Part shown: positions 8,474-17,041 of the stretch, piece by piece
Layout: the number at the start of each line of letters is the position of its first letter
How positions within the stretch are numbered: position 1 is the stretch's first letter
Origin: Mannheimia glucosida
GTDB lineage: Bacteria > Pseudomonadota > Gammaproteobacteria > Enterobacterales > Pasteurellaceae
Length of the DNA stretch: 64,000 nt
Assembly (NCBI RefSeq): GCF_046267875.1
Contig: NZ_CP176502.1
Coordinates: 1,364,001-1,428,000, forward strand
Direction of reading: 5' to 3'
The notes under the pieces: generated by a model
What the model was told of the DNA's origin: nothing
Databases searched by the model: none
Seen by the model: only the letters and a program-made list of their open reading frames with translations
Made by a program: the position numbers and the translations under genes

Positions 8474-8640
8474 ACTGCCCGACTTGTGAAAAAGATGTGG
8501 TGTGGAGTAAAGAAAGTAAATACCGCCCGTTTTGTTGTGAGCGTTGTCAGCTCATTGATTTAGGGGATTGGGCGGCGGAAAAGCATAGTATTGCGAGTGT
8601 GGAAGAAACACTGTTTAGTGAGGATTTGGAAAAGTATTGA
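8455..8640 (+). CDS. yacG: DNA gyrase inhibitor, zinc-binding protein YacG
   Basis: YacG is a small zinc protein that binds GyrB and blocks DNA binding by gyrase in E. coli. The 61-residue product has the CPTC and CCERC cysteine pairs of the zinc finger (about residues 8-11 and 26-30) and the conserved LIDLGDWAAEKHSI tail. It begins inside coaE (19-base overlap) with an AAGGAAAAAG ribosome binding site in the coaE tail. The stop is one base from the end of the convergent gene holA, leaving no room for a terminator between them. Confidence 0.93.
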   Translation: MPETIVNCPTCEKDVVWSKESKYRPFCCERCQLIDLGDWAAEKHSIASVEETLFSEDLEKY

Positions 8641-8641
8641 T

Positions 8642-9667
8642 TTACGCAAAATTAGCGGAGAAACGTTCCAGCTCTTGCCAAATATCATCGCTAAACTCTT
8701 GTTTCACCTTACGCTCTAATTCAGCAAGTTGTTGGATTAGAGCGTAAAGTTTTTGGTAAGTCAGTCGTTGAGTGATCTGGTTGTAAAAAGGTCTGCGGTT
8801 TTGCCAAATTTTCAGGCGGTCAAATTCTGTTCGTAAATTACCAATAAAAAGCGGTTGTTCGCTGGAAATCACGTCAGTAGGGTTCCGTGTGATTTCGAGC
8901 AAAATCATCAACTCTTTTTGCACAATTCTTAATAAAACGACCGCTTGTACTTCTTCATTTTGCAGATGGTGCAAAATGCGTTGAGCTCTTTGGATTTTCC
9001 CTTCAAATAACGCATCAATCCATTGAAATGGGGTAAATTGGGCGGAGTGTTCAACCACTTCTTGGGCTTTTGTCAGCGTGATTTTTCCATCAGTCGCATT
9101 GAGTTGTAGCAGTTGTAATGCCTGTTTAAGAGCCAGTAGATTTCCTTCATAGCTATAACAAAGCAGTTGGGTTGCTTCATTTTCAATCTGCAAATTCATC
9201 GCTTTTGCTCGATGATTTACCCATTGTGGGAGCTTGCTAAGTTCCGGTGTTTGGCAGTTGATTTGCACGAGATTTGGCTCAATTTGCGTGAACCAAGCCT
9301 GTTTTTCCATTGTTTTGGAAAATTTAGGTAAGTGCAGAATAAAGAGCAAATCACCATGAATGAAGGTGCAAAGCTCAGCCAGTTTTTTAAACTGTGTTGC
9401 CGTGGGGGAATCCGGAAAATTCAGTACCATAATTTGGCGTGCAAAAAACAATCCCATTGATTGGGCTGTTTCAAAAAGCTCTTCCCAGTTGGTGTCGTTT
9501 TTGATTTCAACTTCTTTTTTTTCATCAAAACCGTTGAGGCGGGCGGTGTGAATAATGGCATCTTTGGTTTCATTCACCAATAGTAGATCGTTCCCTGTTA
9601 ATAGATAAAAGGGCTGCAGGCCTTTGTTTAATGAAAGTTGAAGTGTTTCCGGAAAGATTTTTTGCAT
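8642..9667 (-). CDS. holA: DNA polymerase III delta subunit
   Basis: The delta subunit is the wrench of the clamp-loader complex that opens the beta clamp. It has 341 residues (343 in E. coli). The N-terminal part has FYLLTGNDLLLVNETKDAI, the segment equivalent to the P-loop region but without a working Walker A, as is normal for delta. MVLNFPDSPTATQFKKL and the helical C-terminal collar domain follow. I chose the ATG at 9667 (MQKIFPETL). An in-frame TTG four codons earlier is possible but unlikely. leuS-lptE-holA is the conserved gammaproteobacterial order. A 20-bp palindrome sits where the ribosome binding site would be, and no good Shine-Dalgarno sequence is seen. Confidence 0.93.
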   Translation of the reverse strand: MQKIFPETLQLSLNKGLQPFYLLTGNDLLLVNETKDAIIHTARLNGFDEKKEVEIKNDTNWEELFETAQSMGLFFARQIMVLNFPDSPTATQFKKLAELCTFIHGDLLFILHLPKFSKTMEKQAWFTQIEPNLVQINCQTPELSKLPQWVNHRAKAMNLQIENEATQLLCYSYEGNLLALKQALQLLQLNATDGKITLTKAQEVVEHSAQFTPFQWIDALFEGKIQRAQRILHHLQNEEVQAVVLLRIVQKELMILLEITRNPTDVISSEQPLFIGNLRTEFDRLKIWQNRRPFYNQITQRLTYQKLYALIQQLAELERKVKQEFSDDIWQELERFSANFA

Positions 9668-9680
9668 ATAGATAAACAAT

Positions 9681-9700
9681 GGGCGAAATATATTTCGCCC
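9681..9700. repeat. Perfect 20-bp palindrome between lptE and holA
   Basis: GGGCGAAATA is followed directly by its reverse complement TATTTCGCCC, flanked by the partly complementary ACAAT and CTACAATG. It fills most of the 42-bp gap between the lptE stop and the holA start. Similar GGGCGAA...TTCGCCC palindromes are known as dispersed repeats in diverse bacteria. This window holds one copy. Confidence 0.8.
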
Positions 9701-9709
9701 CTACAATGA

Positions 9710-10198
9710 TTATTTTGAAAGTTCTTTTTTTAAGCCCGCCATTTTGATAATTAATTGGCGAGAGGCTTGTTCATACATATCTTTCATAATCATCTCTTTT
9801 TCAGCGGATTTTGCCAGTGCTGCACGAGAATCATCAAAGAATGTACGGTGAACTGAAACTTCTAATGGGTATTGCCCTTTATTTGGAATATCGGCAATCG
9901 CATCAACGTTTAGCGTTAAGATTTTTTCTGCTTCACGGGCTTGTTTAAATACAGAAACTACCTTGCTATCTGTTGAGGTTGAAACCAAACGTAGTTTTGC
10001 CACATTAGCAGAGCTTGGCACTAATTTTACATCGCTTAGTTGTAACTGATTGCGTAAAATTCGAGACATTTCGCTATGTTGATCTGCACTTTCAAAGGTT
10101 AATGTTCTGAGCGATTCAGGTAATACCTCATTGTTTTTAAAGTGCCAACCGCAGGCGGTAAGAGCAAAAACAGCAATGAGAGAGAGTTTTTTAATCAT
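9710..10198 (-). CDS. lptE: LPS-assembly lipoprotein LptE
   Basis: LptE is the outer-membrane lipoprotein that plugs the LptD barrel and helps deliver lipopolysaccharide to the cell surface. The 162-residue precursor starts MIKKLSLIAVFALTAC, a type II signal peptide with lipidation expected at Cys16, followed by GWHF as in E. coli LptE. Later segments such as LRNQLQLSDVKLV and ADIPNKGQYPLEVSVHR fit the family fold. It lies between leuS and holA, the conserved position. A 92-bp gap with a paired hairpin separates it from leuS. Confidence 0.92.
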   Translation of the reverse strand: MIKKLSLIAVFALTACGWHFKNNEVLPESLRTLTFESADQHSEMSRILRNQLQLSDVKLVPSSANVAKLRLVSTSTDSKVVSVFKQAREAEKILTLNVDAIADIPNKGQYPLEVSVHRTFFDDSRAALAKSAEKEMIMKDMYEQASRQLIIKMAGLKKELSK

Positions 10199-10215
10199 AA
10201 CTTTTCCTCTAAATC

Positions 10216-10273
10216 GGTGTAAGCGTTACGCTTATGCCATTGATTAAAATGGTACAAACGTAACGCTTGCACC
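10216..10273. repeat. Paired inverted hairpins (BIME-like), leuS-lptE gap
   Basis: Two hairpins of about 23 bases face each other: 10216-10238 (GGTGTAAGCG-TTA-CGCTTATGCC) and 10251-10273, which is its imperfect reverse complement, with a 12-base AT-rich spacer. The outer arms also pair with each other (GGTGTAAGCGTTACG with CGTAACGCTTGCACC, one mismatch). The units resemble those at 19350-19434. Confidence 0.75.
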
Positions 10274-10290
10274 ATCTATTTATACGGATA

Positions 10291-12876
10291 TTATCCTTTT
10301 ACTGCAAAGCTCAACATTTTAAATGGAATGTAGATTTCTTTTACAATCTGCTGACCATCTAAGAATTTAGCCACGTTTGGATCGGCTTTGGCGATGGCTT
10401 TAACTTCATCTTCCGTTGCGGTTGCTGAAACAGTGATTTTTCCACGCACTTTTCCGTTTACTTGTACTACCACCAATTTTTCGTCTTCCACCATAGCGGA
10501 TTCGTCAGCTTGTACCCAAGGGGCAAAATCGATGGTTTGCTCATTGCCTAATACTTGCCATAACTCAAAGCAGATATGTGGCGTGATTGGGTAAAGCATA
10601 CGCACCACCGCACTTAATGCTTCTGCCATTACGGCTTTATCTTGTTCGGTTTCAAGTGGGGCTTTGGTGAGCTTGTTCATCAATTCCATCACCGCAGCAA
10701 TCGCTGTATTGAAGGTTTGACGACGACCAATATCATCACTCACCTTAGCGATGGTTTTGTGTACATCACGGCGAAGTTCTTTTTGAGCTTTGTCTAAGGC
10801 ATTCACATCTAATGCAGTCGTTGCCGGATCTTGAGCATAGTTATACACTAAATTCCAAACACGACCTAAGAAACGTTTTGCCCCTTCAACGCCGGATTCT
10901 TGCCATTCTAATGTCATTTCCGCAGGGGAGGCAAACATCATAAACAAGCGAACTGTGTCAGCACCATATTTTTCCACCATTTCTTGCGGATCGATACCGT
11001 TGTTCTTTGATTTCGACATTTTAGTCATACCGCTGTGAACCAGCTCACGCCCTTGTGGATCGGTTGCTTTGATGATACGACCTTTCTCATCACGTTCTAA
11101 TGTGACTTGTGTCGGACTGACCCAAATACGCTCGTTAGTCGGGCTGGTGTAATAGAACGCATCGGCAAGTACCATACCTTGGCATAACAGTTTAGTCGCC
11201 GGTTCGTCCGAATTTAAAATGCCTGCATCACGCAATAATTTGTGGAAGAAACGGAAGTAGAGCAAGTGCATTGTGGCGTGCTCAATGCCGCCGATATATT
11301 GATCGACCGGTAGCCAGTAGTTTGCCTCGTCTGAATCTAACATTCCTTCGTGATATTGTGGGCAAGTATAGCGTGCATAGTACCAAGAGGATTCCATAAA
11401 GGTATCGAAGGTATCGGTCTCACGCAATGCCGGTTTGCCGTTGTAAGTGGTTTTGGCCCACTCAGGATCCGCTTTAATCGGGCTTTGAACGCCGTTCATT
11501 ACCACATCTTCAGGCAGAATCACCGGTAAATCTTGTAATGGAACGGTAACCACTTCGCCCTCTTCTGTCGTCATCATTGGGATTGGTGCACCCCAATAAC
11601 GTTGGCGAGAAACGCCCCAGTCACGCAGGCGGAAGTTTACTTGGCGTTTACCTACGCCCATTGCTTCTAATTTATCGGCAATTGCATTGAAAGCCGTATC
11701 AAATTCTAAGCCGTCAAACTCGGCAGAGTTGATTAATTTACCGTGTTCGGTGTAAGCCGCTTTGCTGAAGTCCCACTCTGAACCATCAAGCGGTTGAATT
11801 ACCTGATTAATTTGCAAATCGTATTTTTGTGCAAATTCAAAGTCACGCTCATCGTGAGCCGGAACTGCCATTACTGCACCTGTACCGTAGTGCATTAACA
11901 CGAAGTTTGCGACCCAAACCGGTACTTCTTTGCCTGTTAATGGGTGAATAGCAAACAAGCCGGTTGCCATTCCTTTTTTCTCCATGGTGGCTAATTCTGC
12001 TTCTGCCACTTTGGTGTTTTTCGCTTCACGGATAAATTCAGCCAATGCCGGATTATTTTGTGCAGCTAATTCTGCTAATGGGTGAGCCGCAGCAATCGCC
12101 ACATAGCTTACGCCGAAGAAGGTATCCGGACGGGTAGTGTAAACCGGTAATTCTGCATTTGAACCGGCAATTTTAAAGGTGATTTCTACCCCTTCGGAAC
12201 GACCGATCCAGTTGCGTTGCATGGTTTTTACTTGATCCGGCCACTGTGGGAGATTATCTAACTGCGTTAATAATTCTTCAGCATAGTCAGTGATTTTGAT
12301 AAACCATTGCGGAATTTCACGCTGTTCCACCGGGGTGTCACAACGCCAGCAACAACCTTCGTGCACTTGCTCGTTGGCAAGTACGGTTTCATCATTCGGA
12401 CACCAGTTTACGGTTGAGGTTTTTTTATACACCAAGCCTTTTTTATAAAGCTCAGTGAAGAACCATTGCTCCCATTTGTAGTATTCCGGACGGCAAGTGG
12501 TGACTTCACGATCCCAGTCATAAGAGAAGCCCAACATTTTAAGCTGACCTTTCATATATTCGATGTTTTCGTAAGTCCATTTTGCCGGTGCGGTATTATT
12601 TTTCACCGCAGCACCTTCCGCCGGTAAACCGAAAGCGTCCCAACCCATTGGCTGTAATACATTTTTACCGATCATTCGCTGATAACGAGACACTACATCA
12701 CCAATGGTGTAGTTACGCACGTGCCCCATATGTAGCTTACCTGACGGATAAGGCAACATTGAAAGGCAATAATATTTCTCTTTGGTAACGTCTTTAACTG
12801 CTTTAAAAACTTTATTTTCTGCCCAATAACGCTGAACCTTAGGTTCAATCTCACTTGGGTTATACTGCTGTTGCAT
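10291..12876 (-). CDS. leuS: Leucyl-tRNA synthetase
   Basis: LeuS charges tRNA-Leu. It is a class I enzyme of 861 residues (860 in E. coli). The HIGH motif is present as PYPSGKLHMGHVRNY near residue 42-56. The zinc-ribbon cysteines appear in NWCPNDETVL and GCCWRCDT. The CP1 editing domain (about 225-420) holds TTRPDTFFG, MAVPAHDERDFEF and its catalytic aspartate. The KMSKS loop is GMTKMSKSKNNGID. The C-terminal domain ends with VQVNGKVRGKI and the tRNA-contacting tail. It is the first gene of leuS-lptE-holA. The upstream gap (12877-12988) holds an uptake-core-like sequence near 12948. Confidence 0.98.
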   Translation of the reverse strand: MQQQYNPSEIEPKVQRYWAENKVFKAVKDVTKEKYYCLSMLPYPSGKLHMGHVRNYTIGDVVSRYQRMIGKNVLQPMGWDAFGLPAEGAAVKNNTAPAKWTYENIEYMKGQLKMLGFSYDWDREVTTCRPEYYKWEQWFFTELYKKGLVYKKTSTVNWCPNDETVLANEQVHEGCCWRCDTPVEQREIPQWFIKITDYAEELLTQLDNLPQWPDQVKTMQRNWIGRSEGVEITFKIAGSNAELPVYTTRPDTFFGVSYVAIAAAHPLAELAAQNNPALAEFIREAKNTKVAEAELATMEKKGMATGLFAIHPLTGKEVPVWVANFVLMHYGTGAVMAVPAHDERDFEFAQKYDLQINQVIQPLDGSEWDFSKAAYTEHGKLINSAEFDGLEFDTAFNAIADKLEAMGVGKRQVNFRLRDWGVSRQRYWGAPIPMMTTEEGEVVTVPLQDLPVILPEDVVMNGVQSPIKADPEWAKTTYNGKPALRETDTFDTFMESSWYYARYTCPQYHEGMLDSDEANYWLPVDQYIGGIEHATMHLLYFRFFHKLLRDAGILNSDEPATKLLCQGMVLADAFYYTSPTNERIWVSPTQVTLERDEKGRIIKATDPQGRELVHSGMTKMSKSKNNGIDPQEMVEKYGADTVRLFMMFASPAEMTLEWQESGVEGAKRFLGRVWNLVYNYAQDPATTALDVNALDKAQKELRRDVHKTIAKVSDDIGRRQTFNTAIAAVMELMNKLTKAPLETEQDKAVMAEALSAVVRMLYPITPHICFELWQVLGNEQTIDFAPWVQADESAMVEDEKLVVVQVNGKVRGKITVSATATEDEVKAIAKADPNVAKFLDGQQIVKEIYIPFKMLSFAVKG

Positions 12877-12988
12877 AAAATTTAACCTTTAAATTTAACT
12901 GAAAAAATTGCCGATAGGATACCGCAAAAACGCCTTTTTTTGAATGGCAAGCGGTGGAATTTAGCTGGTTTTTTGCAAATTTTTGCTA

Positions 12989-13519
12989 TTAGCCACATAT
13001 TGACTCACAAGGTATTCCATCTCGATCTCTATCTAAGCTTTTTATGCCACATTGGCGTAAATAAAATTTAGCCTCAGCACAGTTATTCATTTCTGAACAA
13101 TATCGTTTTCCCCCACATTGTAATGATGTTGCTGGCTTTTGAGTATTTCTAGAGTTTAGTTGTTTTGTGTTTGTCTTTGGTTTTACTTTAGTTTGTGAAG
13201 TAGATAATGTTTTGGCTGATTCTGGGTGATTTATTTTCTTAGAATAATTTTGTTTTTGATTATTTGAATTTAAGGGGATCTCTTTTGTAGATATAAGAAC
13301 ATCTTTCTCTTTTTCCTGATCGTTTATTAGAGATGAATTTTGAGCTGGTTTAGATGGTGTATCTATTGATTGCACTAATGATTGAGTTTGTGTAGAGCTC
13401 CCTTTTAAAGGTTCTTTGGAATCTCCACCAATACATTTAGATAGTCCGCTGGCAACGAAGAGTATTAGCATAAAGCCCCCTATATTGCCTGAACCTTTTA
13501 TTTTTCTACGTCTTGCCAT
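12989..13519 (-). CDS. Excalibur calcium-binding domain protein
   Basis: A 176-residue protein with a basic N-terminus (MARRRKIKG), one membrane helix or uncleaved signal at about residues 12-30, a long Ser/Thr/Lys/Gln-rich linker (35-133) and a C-terminal Excalibur domain (about 135-175). That domain is recognised by CGGKRYCSEMNNC, the EAKFYLRQCG helix and DRDRDGIPCESIC, where Asp163, Asp165 and Asp167 form an EF-hand-like calcium loop. The family is extracytoplasmic; the domain occurs in secreted nucleases and surface proteins, but no nuclease domain is present here. A strong GGAGG site precedes the ATG. Composition is AT-rich and repetitive compared with serS and leuS on either side, so it may be a later insertion. 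Confidence 0.85.
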   Translation of the reverse strand: MARRRKIKGSGNIGGFMLILFVASGLSKCIGGDSKEPLKGSSTQTQSLVQSIDTPSKPAQNSSLINDQEKEKDVLISTKEIPLNSNNQKQNYSKKINHPESAKTLSTSQTKVKPKTNTKQLNSRNTQKPATSLQCGGKRYCSEMNNCAEAKFYLRQCGIKSLDRDRDGIPCESICG

Positions 13520-13535
13520 ATAGCCTCCATAAACA

Positions 13536-13568
13536 AAAAAACCAACCCCATTTCTGAGATTGGTTTCA
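13536..13568 (-). terminator. Terminator after serS
   Basis: Read on the minus strand, AACCAATCTCAGAAATGGGG is followed by TTGGTT and a run of seven T. The stem has six A-T/G-C pairs plus weaker inner pairing. It would end the serS transcript just before the Excalibur gene starts. Confidence 0.6.
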
Positions 13569-13579
13569 TTTATTAATTA

Positions 13580-14887
13580 TTAAGCTGCAATTACTTCCAA
13601 ACCACCCATATAAGGTCTTAACACCTCAGGTACAGTAATAGAACCGTCCGCATTTTGGTAGTTTTCTAGCACAGCAACCAGTGTACGACCAACCGCTAAA
13701 CCCGAGCCGTTTAAGGTGTGAACCAAGCGAGTTTTCTTGTCGCCTTTGGCTTTGCAGCGGGCAGACATTCGGCGGGCTTGGAAATCCCACATATTTGAGC
13801 AAGAAGAAATCTCACGGTAAGTGTTTTGTGCCGGTAGCCACACTTCTAAGTCGTAGGTTTTTGCCGCACCAAAGCCCATATCACCAGTGCAGAGTAGAAC
13901 TTTGCGGTATGGCAAGCCTAAAAGTTGTAATACTTTCTCAGCGTGACCGGTTAATTCTTCTAAGGCTTCCATTGATTTTTCAGGGGCGACAATTTGCACC
14001 ATTTCCACTTTTTCAAATTGGTGCATACGAATTAAACCACGAGTATCACGCCCATAAGAACCGGCTTCTGCACGGAAACAAGGAGTGTGGGCGGTATAAC
14101 GCAGTGGTAAGCTGTCTTCATCAATGATTTCATCTCGCACTAAGTTCGTTACTGGCACTTCAGCGGTTGGAATCAAACCGAATGGGCGTTGCACCTCGTT
14201 TGGATCTTGCCCTGTTAATGGTTGAGTATGGAATAAATCTTCGCCAAATTTTGGTAGCTGACCTGTGCCGTATAGAGTGTCGTGATTGACTAAAAATGGC
14301 ACATTGGTTTCCACATAGCCGTGTTGTTCAGTGTGTAAATCCAACATAAATTGAGATAATGCACGATGTAAACGGGCAAGTTTACCTTTCATCACCACAA
14401 AACGGCTGGCGGTTAATTTTACACCGGCAGCAAAATCTAAACCGTTTAAGTTTTCGCCAAGGGTAACGTGATCTTGAACTTCAAAGTCAAATTGACGTGG
14501 TTCACCCCAACGTAATACTTCTAAATTCTCGCTGTCGTCTTTACCAAGAGGCACTTCATCTGCCGGTAAGTTTGGTACAGAAAGCAATAACTCACGGATT
14601 TCTGCCTGTACTTTATCCAATTCTACTTTCGCAGTGTCTAATTCGTTGCCCATTGAATCCACTTCGGCTAATAAGGCTGAAATATCTTCGCCACGGGCTT
14701 TTGCTGCACCGATATTTTTAGAACGAGTGTTACGTTCTGCTTGTAAGGTTTCTGTTTTAACTTGTAGCGTTTTACGTTGTTCTTCAAGGTTTTTTACCCG
14801 CTCTACATCTAAAATAAAATTACGTTTGATTTTAAGAGCTGCAGCAATGTCTTCTAAATTGGTACGAAGTAGGTTTTGGTCGATCAT
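13580..14887 (-). CDS. serS: Seryl-tRNA synthetase
   Basis: SerS charges tRNA-Ser and tRNA-Sec. It has 435 residues (430 in E. coli). The N-terminal 100 residues form the long antiparallel coiled-coil arm that binds the tRNA variable arm (EEQRKTLQVKTETLQAERN and following heptads). The class II core follows: motif 2 is FRAEAGSYGRDTRGLIRMHQ and motif 3 is GSGLAVGRTLVAVLENYQ. CTGDMGFGAAKTYDLEVWLP is the serine and ATP pocket region. It lies 63 bp downstream of smpB on the same strand, with a hairpin in the gap. Confidence 0.98.
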   Translation of the reverse strand: MIDQNLLRTNLEDIAAALKIKRNFILDVERVKNLEEQRKTLQVKTETLQAERNTRSKNIGAAKARGEDISALLAEVDSMGNELDTAKVELDKVQAEIRELLLSVPNLPADEVPLGKDDSENLEVLRWGEPRQFDFEVQDHVTLGENLNGLDFAAGVKLTASRFVVMKGKLARLHRALSQFMLDLHTEQHGYVETNVPFLVNHDTLYGTGQLPKFGEDLFHTQPLTGQDPNEVQRPFGLIPTAEVPVTNLVRDEIIDEDSLPLRYTAHTPCFRAEAGSYGRDTRGLIRMHQFEKVEMVQIVAPEKSMEALEELTGHAEKVLQLLGLPYRKVLLCTGDMGFGAAKTYDLEVWLPAQNTYREISSCSNMWDFQARRMSARCKAKGDKKTRLVHTLNGSGLAVGRTLVAVLENYQNADGSITVPEVLRPYMGGLEVIAA

Positions 14888-14917
14888 TTTATGTTCCTTA
14901 GTTTAAATTTGTTTTTC

Positions 14918-14940
14918 ACTCTCTCTTTATGGGAGAGAGT
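14918..14940. repeat. Hairpin between smpB and serS
   Basis: ACTCTCTC (14918-14925) pairs with GAGAGAGT (14933-14940) across a 7-base loop. On the minus strand, downstream of smpB, it is followed by GAAAAAC and not a T run, so it is not a standard terminator. It may act as a weak processing or attenuation element ahead of serS. Confidence 0.5.
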
Positions 14941-14950
14941 AATTATTCAT

Positions 14951-15430
14951 TTAGCCACGATTGGCATTTTTCATAATACGCTGTTTAGCCACTTGCCATT
15001 CACGGTCTTTAATATCTTCACGTTTATCGTGCAGTTTTTTACCTTTGGCTAAGCCGATTTTTACTTTCACCCACGCATTTTTCCAATACATTGAGGTGGC
15101 AACAATGGTATAACCTTCACGATTGACTTTACCGAACAGTGAGTCTAACTCACGTTTATTCAGTAAAAGTTTTCGGGTGCGGGTTGGGTCGCTGACAATA
15201 TGAGTGGATGCCATATTCAAAGGCGTAATCATTGCCCCAAACAAGAAAGCTTCGCCATTGCGAAATATCACATAGCTATCGCTGATATTGCCTTTGCCGG
15301 CACGCAATGCTTTGACTTCCCAGCCTTGTAGCGCTAAGCCGGCTTCAATTTCATCTTCAATGAAATATTCGTGTCTGGCACGTTTATTTAATGCAATCGT
15401 ATTTGATGCAACTTTAGGTTTTTTTGCCAT
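14951..15430 (-). CDS. smpB: SsrA-binding protein SmpB
   Basis: SmpB binds tmRNA and delivers it to stalled ribosomes in trans-translation. The 159-residue protein (160 in E. coli) shows the OB-fold core with NKRARHEYFIEDEIEAGLAL, GWEVKALRAGKGNI and the KLLLNKRELDSLFGKVNREG segment. It ends with the basic tail GLAKGKKLHDKREDIKDREW that enters the mRNA channel. The ssrA gene is not in the window. It is followed by serS on the same strand, with a hairpin at 14918-14940 in the gap. Confidence 0.97.
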   Translation of the reverse strand: MAKKPKVASNTIALNKRARHEYFIEDEIEAGLALQGWEVKALRAGKGNISDSYVIFRNGEAFLFGAMITPLNMASTHIVSDPTRTRKLLLNKRELDSLFGKVNREGYTIVATSMYWKNAWVKVKIGLAKGKKLHDKREDIKDREWQVAKQRIMKNANRG

Positions 15431-15511
15431 AATTTTAAAAGTCTTATAAAAATTCCTTAAATTCTACCCTAAACAAGCTAAACAGTGAACAACCAAAGGG
15501 CGGAAAGGTTT

Positions 15512-15569
15512 ACAAGCGGTCAAATTTGCTGAATTTTTTGCAAAAAGCCAGAGAAAAATCACCGCTTGT
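15512..15569. repeat. Inverted pair of DNA uptake sequences
   Basis: The full 16-base consensus ACAAGCGGTCAAATTT is at 15512-15527, and the reverse-complement core ACCGCTTGT is at 15561-15569, in the gap between the YcjX-type gene and smpB on the minus strand. Cores in opposite orientation can fold into a loose stem and may assist termination downstream of the YcjX-type gene. Confidence 0.85.
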
Positions 15570-15571
15570 AA

Positions 15572-16981
15572 TTACTCAAACATATCCGCCAATAAAAATT
15601 GTAGCACCGAATCCATTCTGAGGTGTGGAATCGGTTGGTCGTAGGCAATTTGTTTGGGCTCGAATTGATCAAATTCAAAACGGTTAAATTGCCAGTAATG
15701 CTTATCCGGTAAACGGCTTGGCACTGTGCCGGGGTAGAGCGTGACTTGTTTTCTGTCGCTAGAACGAATCCCTCTTATCGCTTTAATAACTTTATCCTGC
15801 TGAGTCACTTTCACCGCATCGGTCGCTTGAATCGAGGAAATGGCTAAATAGCCGGTTTCGATACCGTCAAATTCTGCGTGTCTTCCGCCTTCTTGCACTA
15901 ATTGTCGCATTAGGCTTTCTAAATTTGGCACTTGGTCGCTGGTAATGTGATCCGCCTTTGTTGCGATAAACAGCAGTTTGTCAATATTTGACGAAAACAG
16001 GCGGTGGAACAGCGAACGATTGCCATAATGAAAATGTTTAAACAGTTGCTGTAACCCTAATTTCATTTCCATAAATTCATTGTAGCCATAATTTAACGGA
16101 GTTAGGCAGTCTGCCAGAATCACTTGGCGGTCAAATTGCGAGAAGTAATCTTCATAAAACGGCTTAACGATTTTTTTCTGGTAATGCTCATAGCGTTTTT
16201 TGAGAGTATGGAAAACACTGTTTCTGTCGCTTTGTTCCAATTTCTCCCAATCCGTTTCGCTTAAATCTAATAACGGAAAAAATTGGAAAACCGGTGCACC
16301 TTTGGCGTTCTCAGTGGGCAGTACAAACCGCCCCGGCTGAATATATTGCATTCCTTGAGCTTTGCAGGCGAGCAAATAATCGGTGTATTGTTGGCTGAGG
16401 TCTGCCAGTAAATTTTCATCAGCTTTTGCAAAAAGATCGAGTTTTTTAACCGCTTGTAACCAAGGCGTGGCAAGCTCTGCACGCTCATCTTTATGCACAT
16501 TTTGTTGCGTTTGCGACCACTCTTTATAGGAAAGGGAGAGCAAGGGTAAATCTAGCAACCATTCGCCCGGGTAGTCGAAAATATCCAAATAAAGCGTGCC
16601 GGTTTCCTTAATATGACGCAGCAGGGAATGTTGCCGTTGGTAGCGAATTGCAAGGCGAATTTCGCTGATGCCGGTAGTTGAATTTGGCCAACAGGGAGGC
16701 TGGGCTTCAAAACATTGCCGGTTTTTGTCATATTCAAAACGAGGAATAGTTAAATCCCCTTGCTCAACGCGTTTTACCGATAGAATCTGCCCGTGGCGTG
16801 CAGGCGCAAACAGGTTTAAATGCGAATTACCGCCTTTGTTGATATGCAAAAGCTGATCAACCAAGCTGGTAATAAACGCCGTTTTACCACTACGGCTTAA
16901 GCCGGTAACGGCGAGGCGTAAATGGTTGTCGAGTCCACGCTGGACAAAGTTATTCAGTTTGTGGTGAATTTTTGAAAACAT
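15572..16981 (-). CDS. YcjX-family (DUF463) P-loop NTPase
   Basis: A 469-residue cytoplasmic protein of the YcjX family, a GTPase-like group often linked in enterics to the phage-shock-protein regulon. Walker A is AVTGLSRSGKTAFITSLV near residues 24-41. LYLDIFDYPGEW near residue 133 is the family's switch region (DxPGEW). FIATKADHIT near residue 340 matches the NKxD-like element. The C-terminal part is conserved and ends LQFLLADMFE. In E. coli ycjX is followed by ycjF; here no ycjF or psp gene is adjacent, so the local operon role is lost. No good ribosome binding site is visible before the ATG. The exact function is unknown. Confidence 0.85.
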   Translation of the reverse strand: MFSKIHHKLNNFVQRGLDNHLRLAVTGLSRSGKTAFITSLVDQLLHINKGGNSHLNLFAPARHGQILSVKRVEQGDLTIPRFEYDKNRQCFEAQPPCWPNSTTGISEIRLAIRYQRQHSLLRHIKETGTLYLDIFDYPGEWLLDLPLLSLSYKEWSQTQQNVHKDERAELATPWLQAVKKLDLFAKADENLLADLSQQYTDYLLACKAQGMQYIQPGRFVLPTENAKGAPVFQFFPLLDLSETDWEKLEQSDRNSVFHTLKKRYEHYQKKIVKPFYEDYFSQFDRQVILADCLTPLNYGYNEFMEMKLGLQQLFKHFHYGNRSLFHRLFSSNIDKLLFIATKADHITSDQVPNLESLMRQLVQEGGRHAEFDGIETGYLAISSIQATDAVKVTQQDKVIKAIRGIRSSDRKQVTLYPGTVPSRLPDKHYWQFNRFEFDQFEPKQIAYDQPIPHLRMDSVLQFLLADMFE

Positions 16982-17041
16982 TTTGCAAAATTTATTGATA
17001 AAATAACCGCTTGATTATACAACGTTGCAGGGGCGTGTGAA

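Noticed and set aside
13681..14127. 148-codon frame opposite serS
   Set aside because: It lies entirely antisense to a well-conserved synthetase and shows no domain features.
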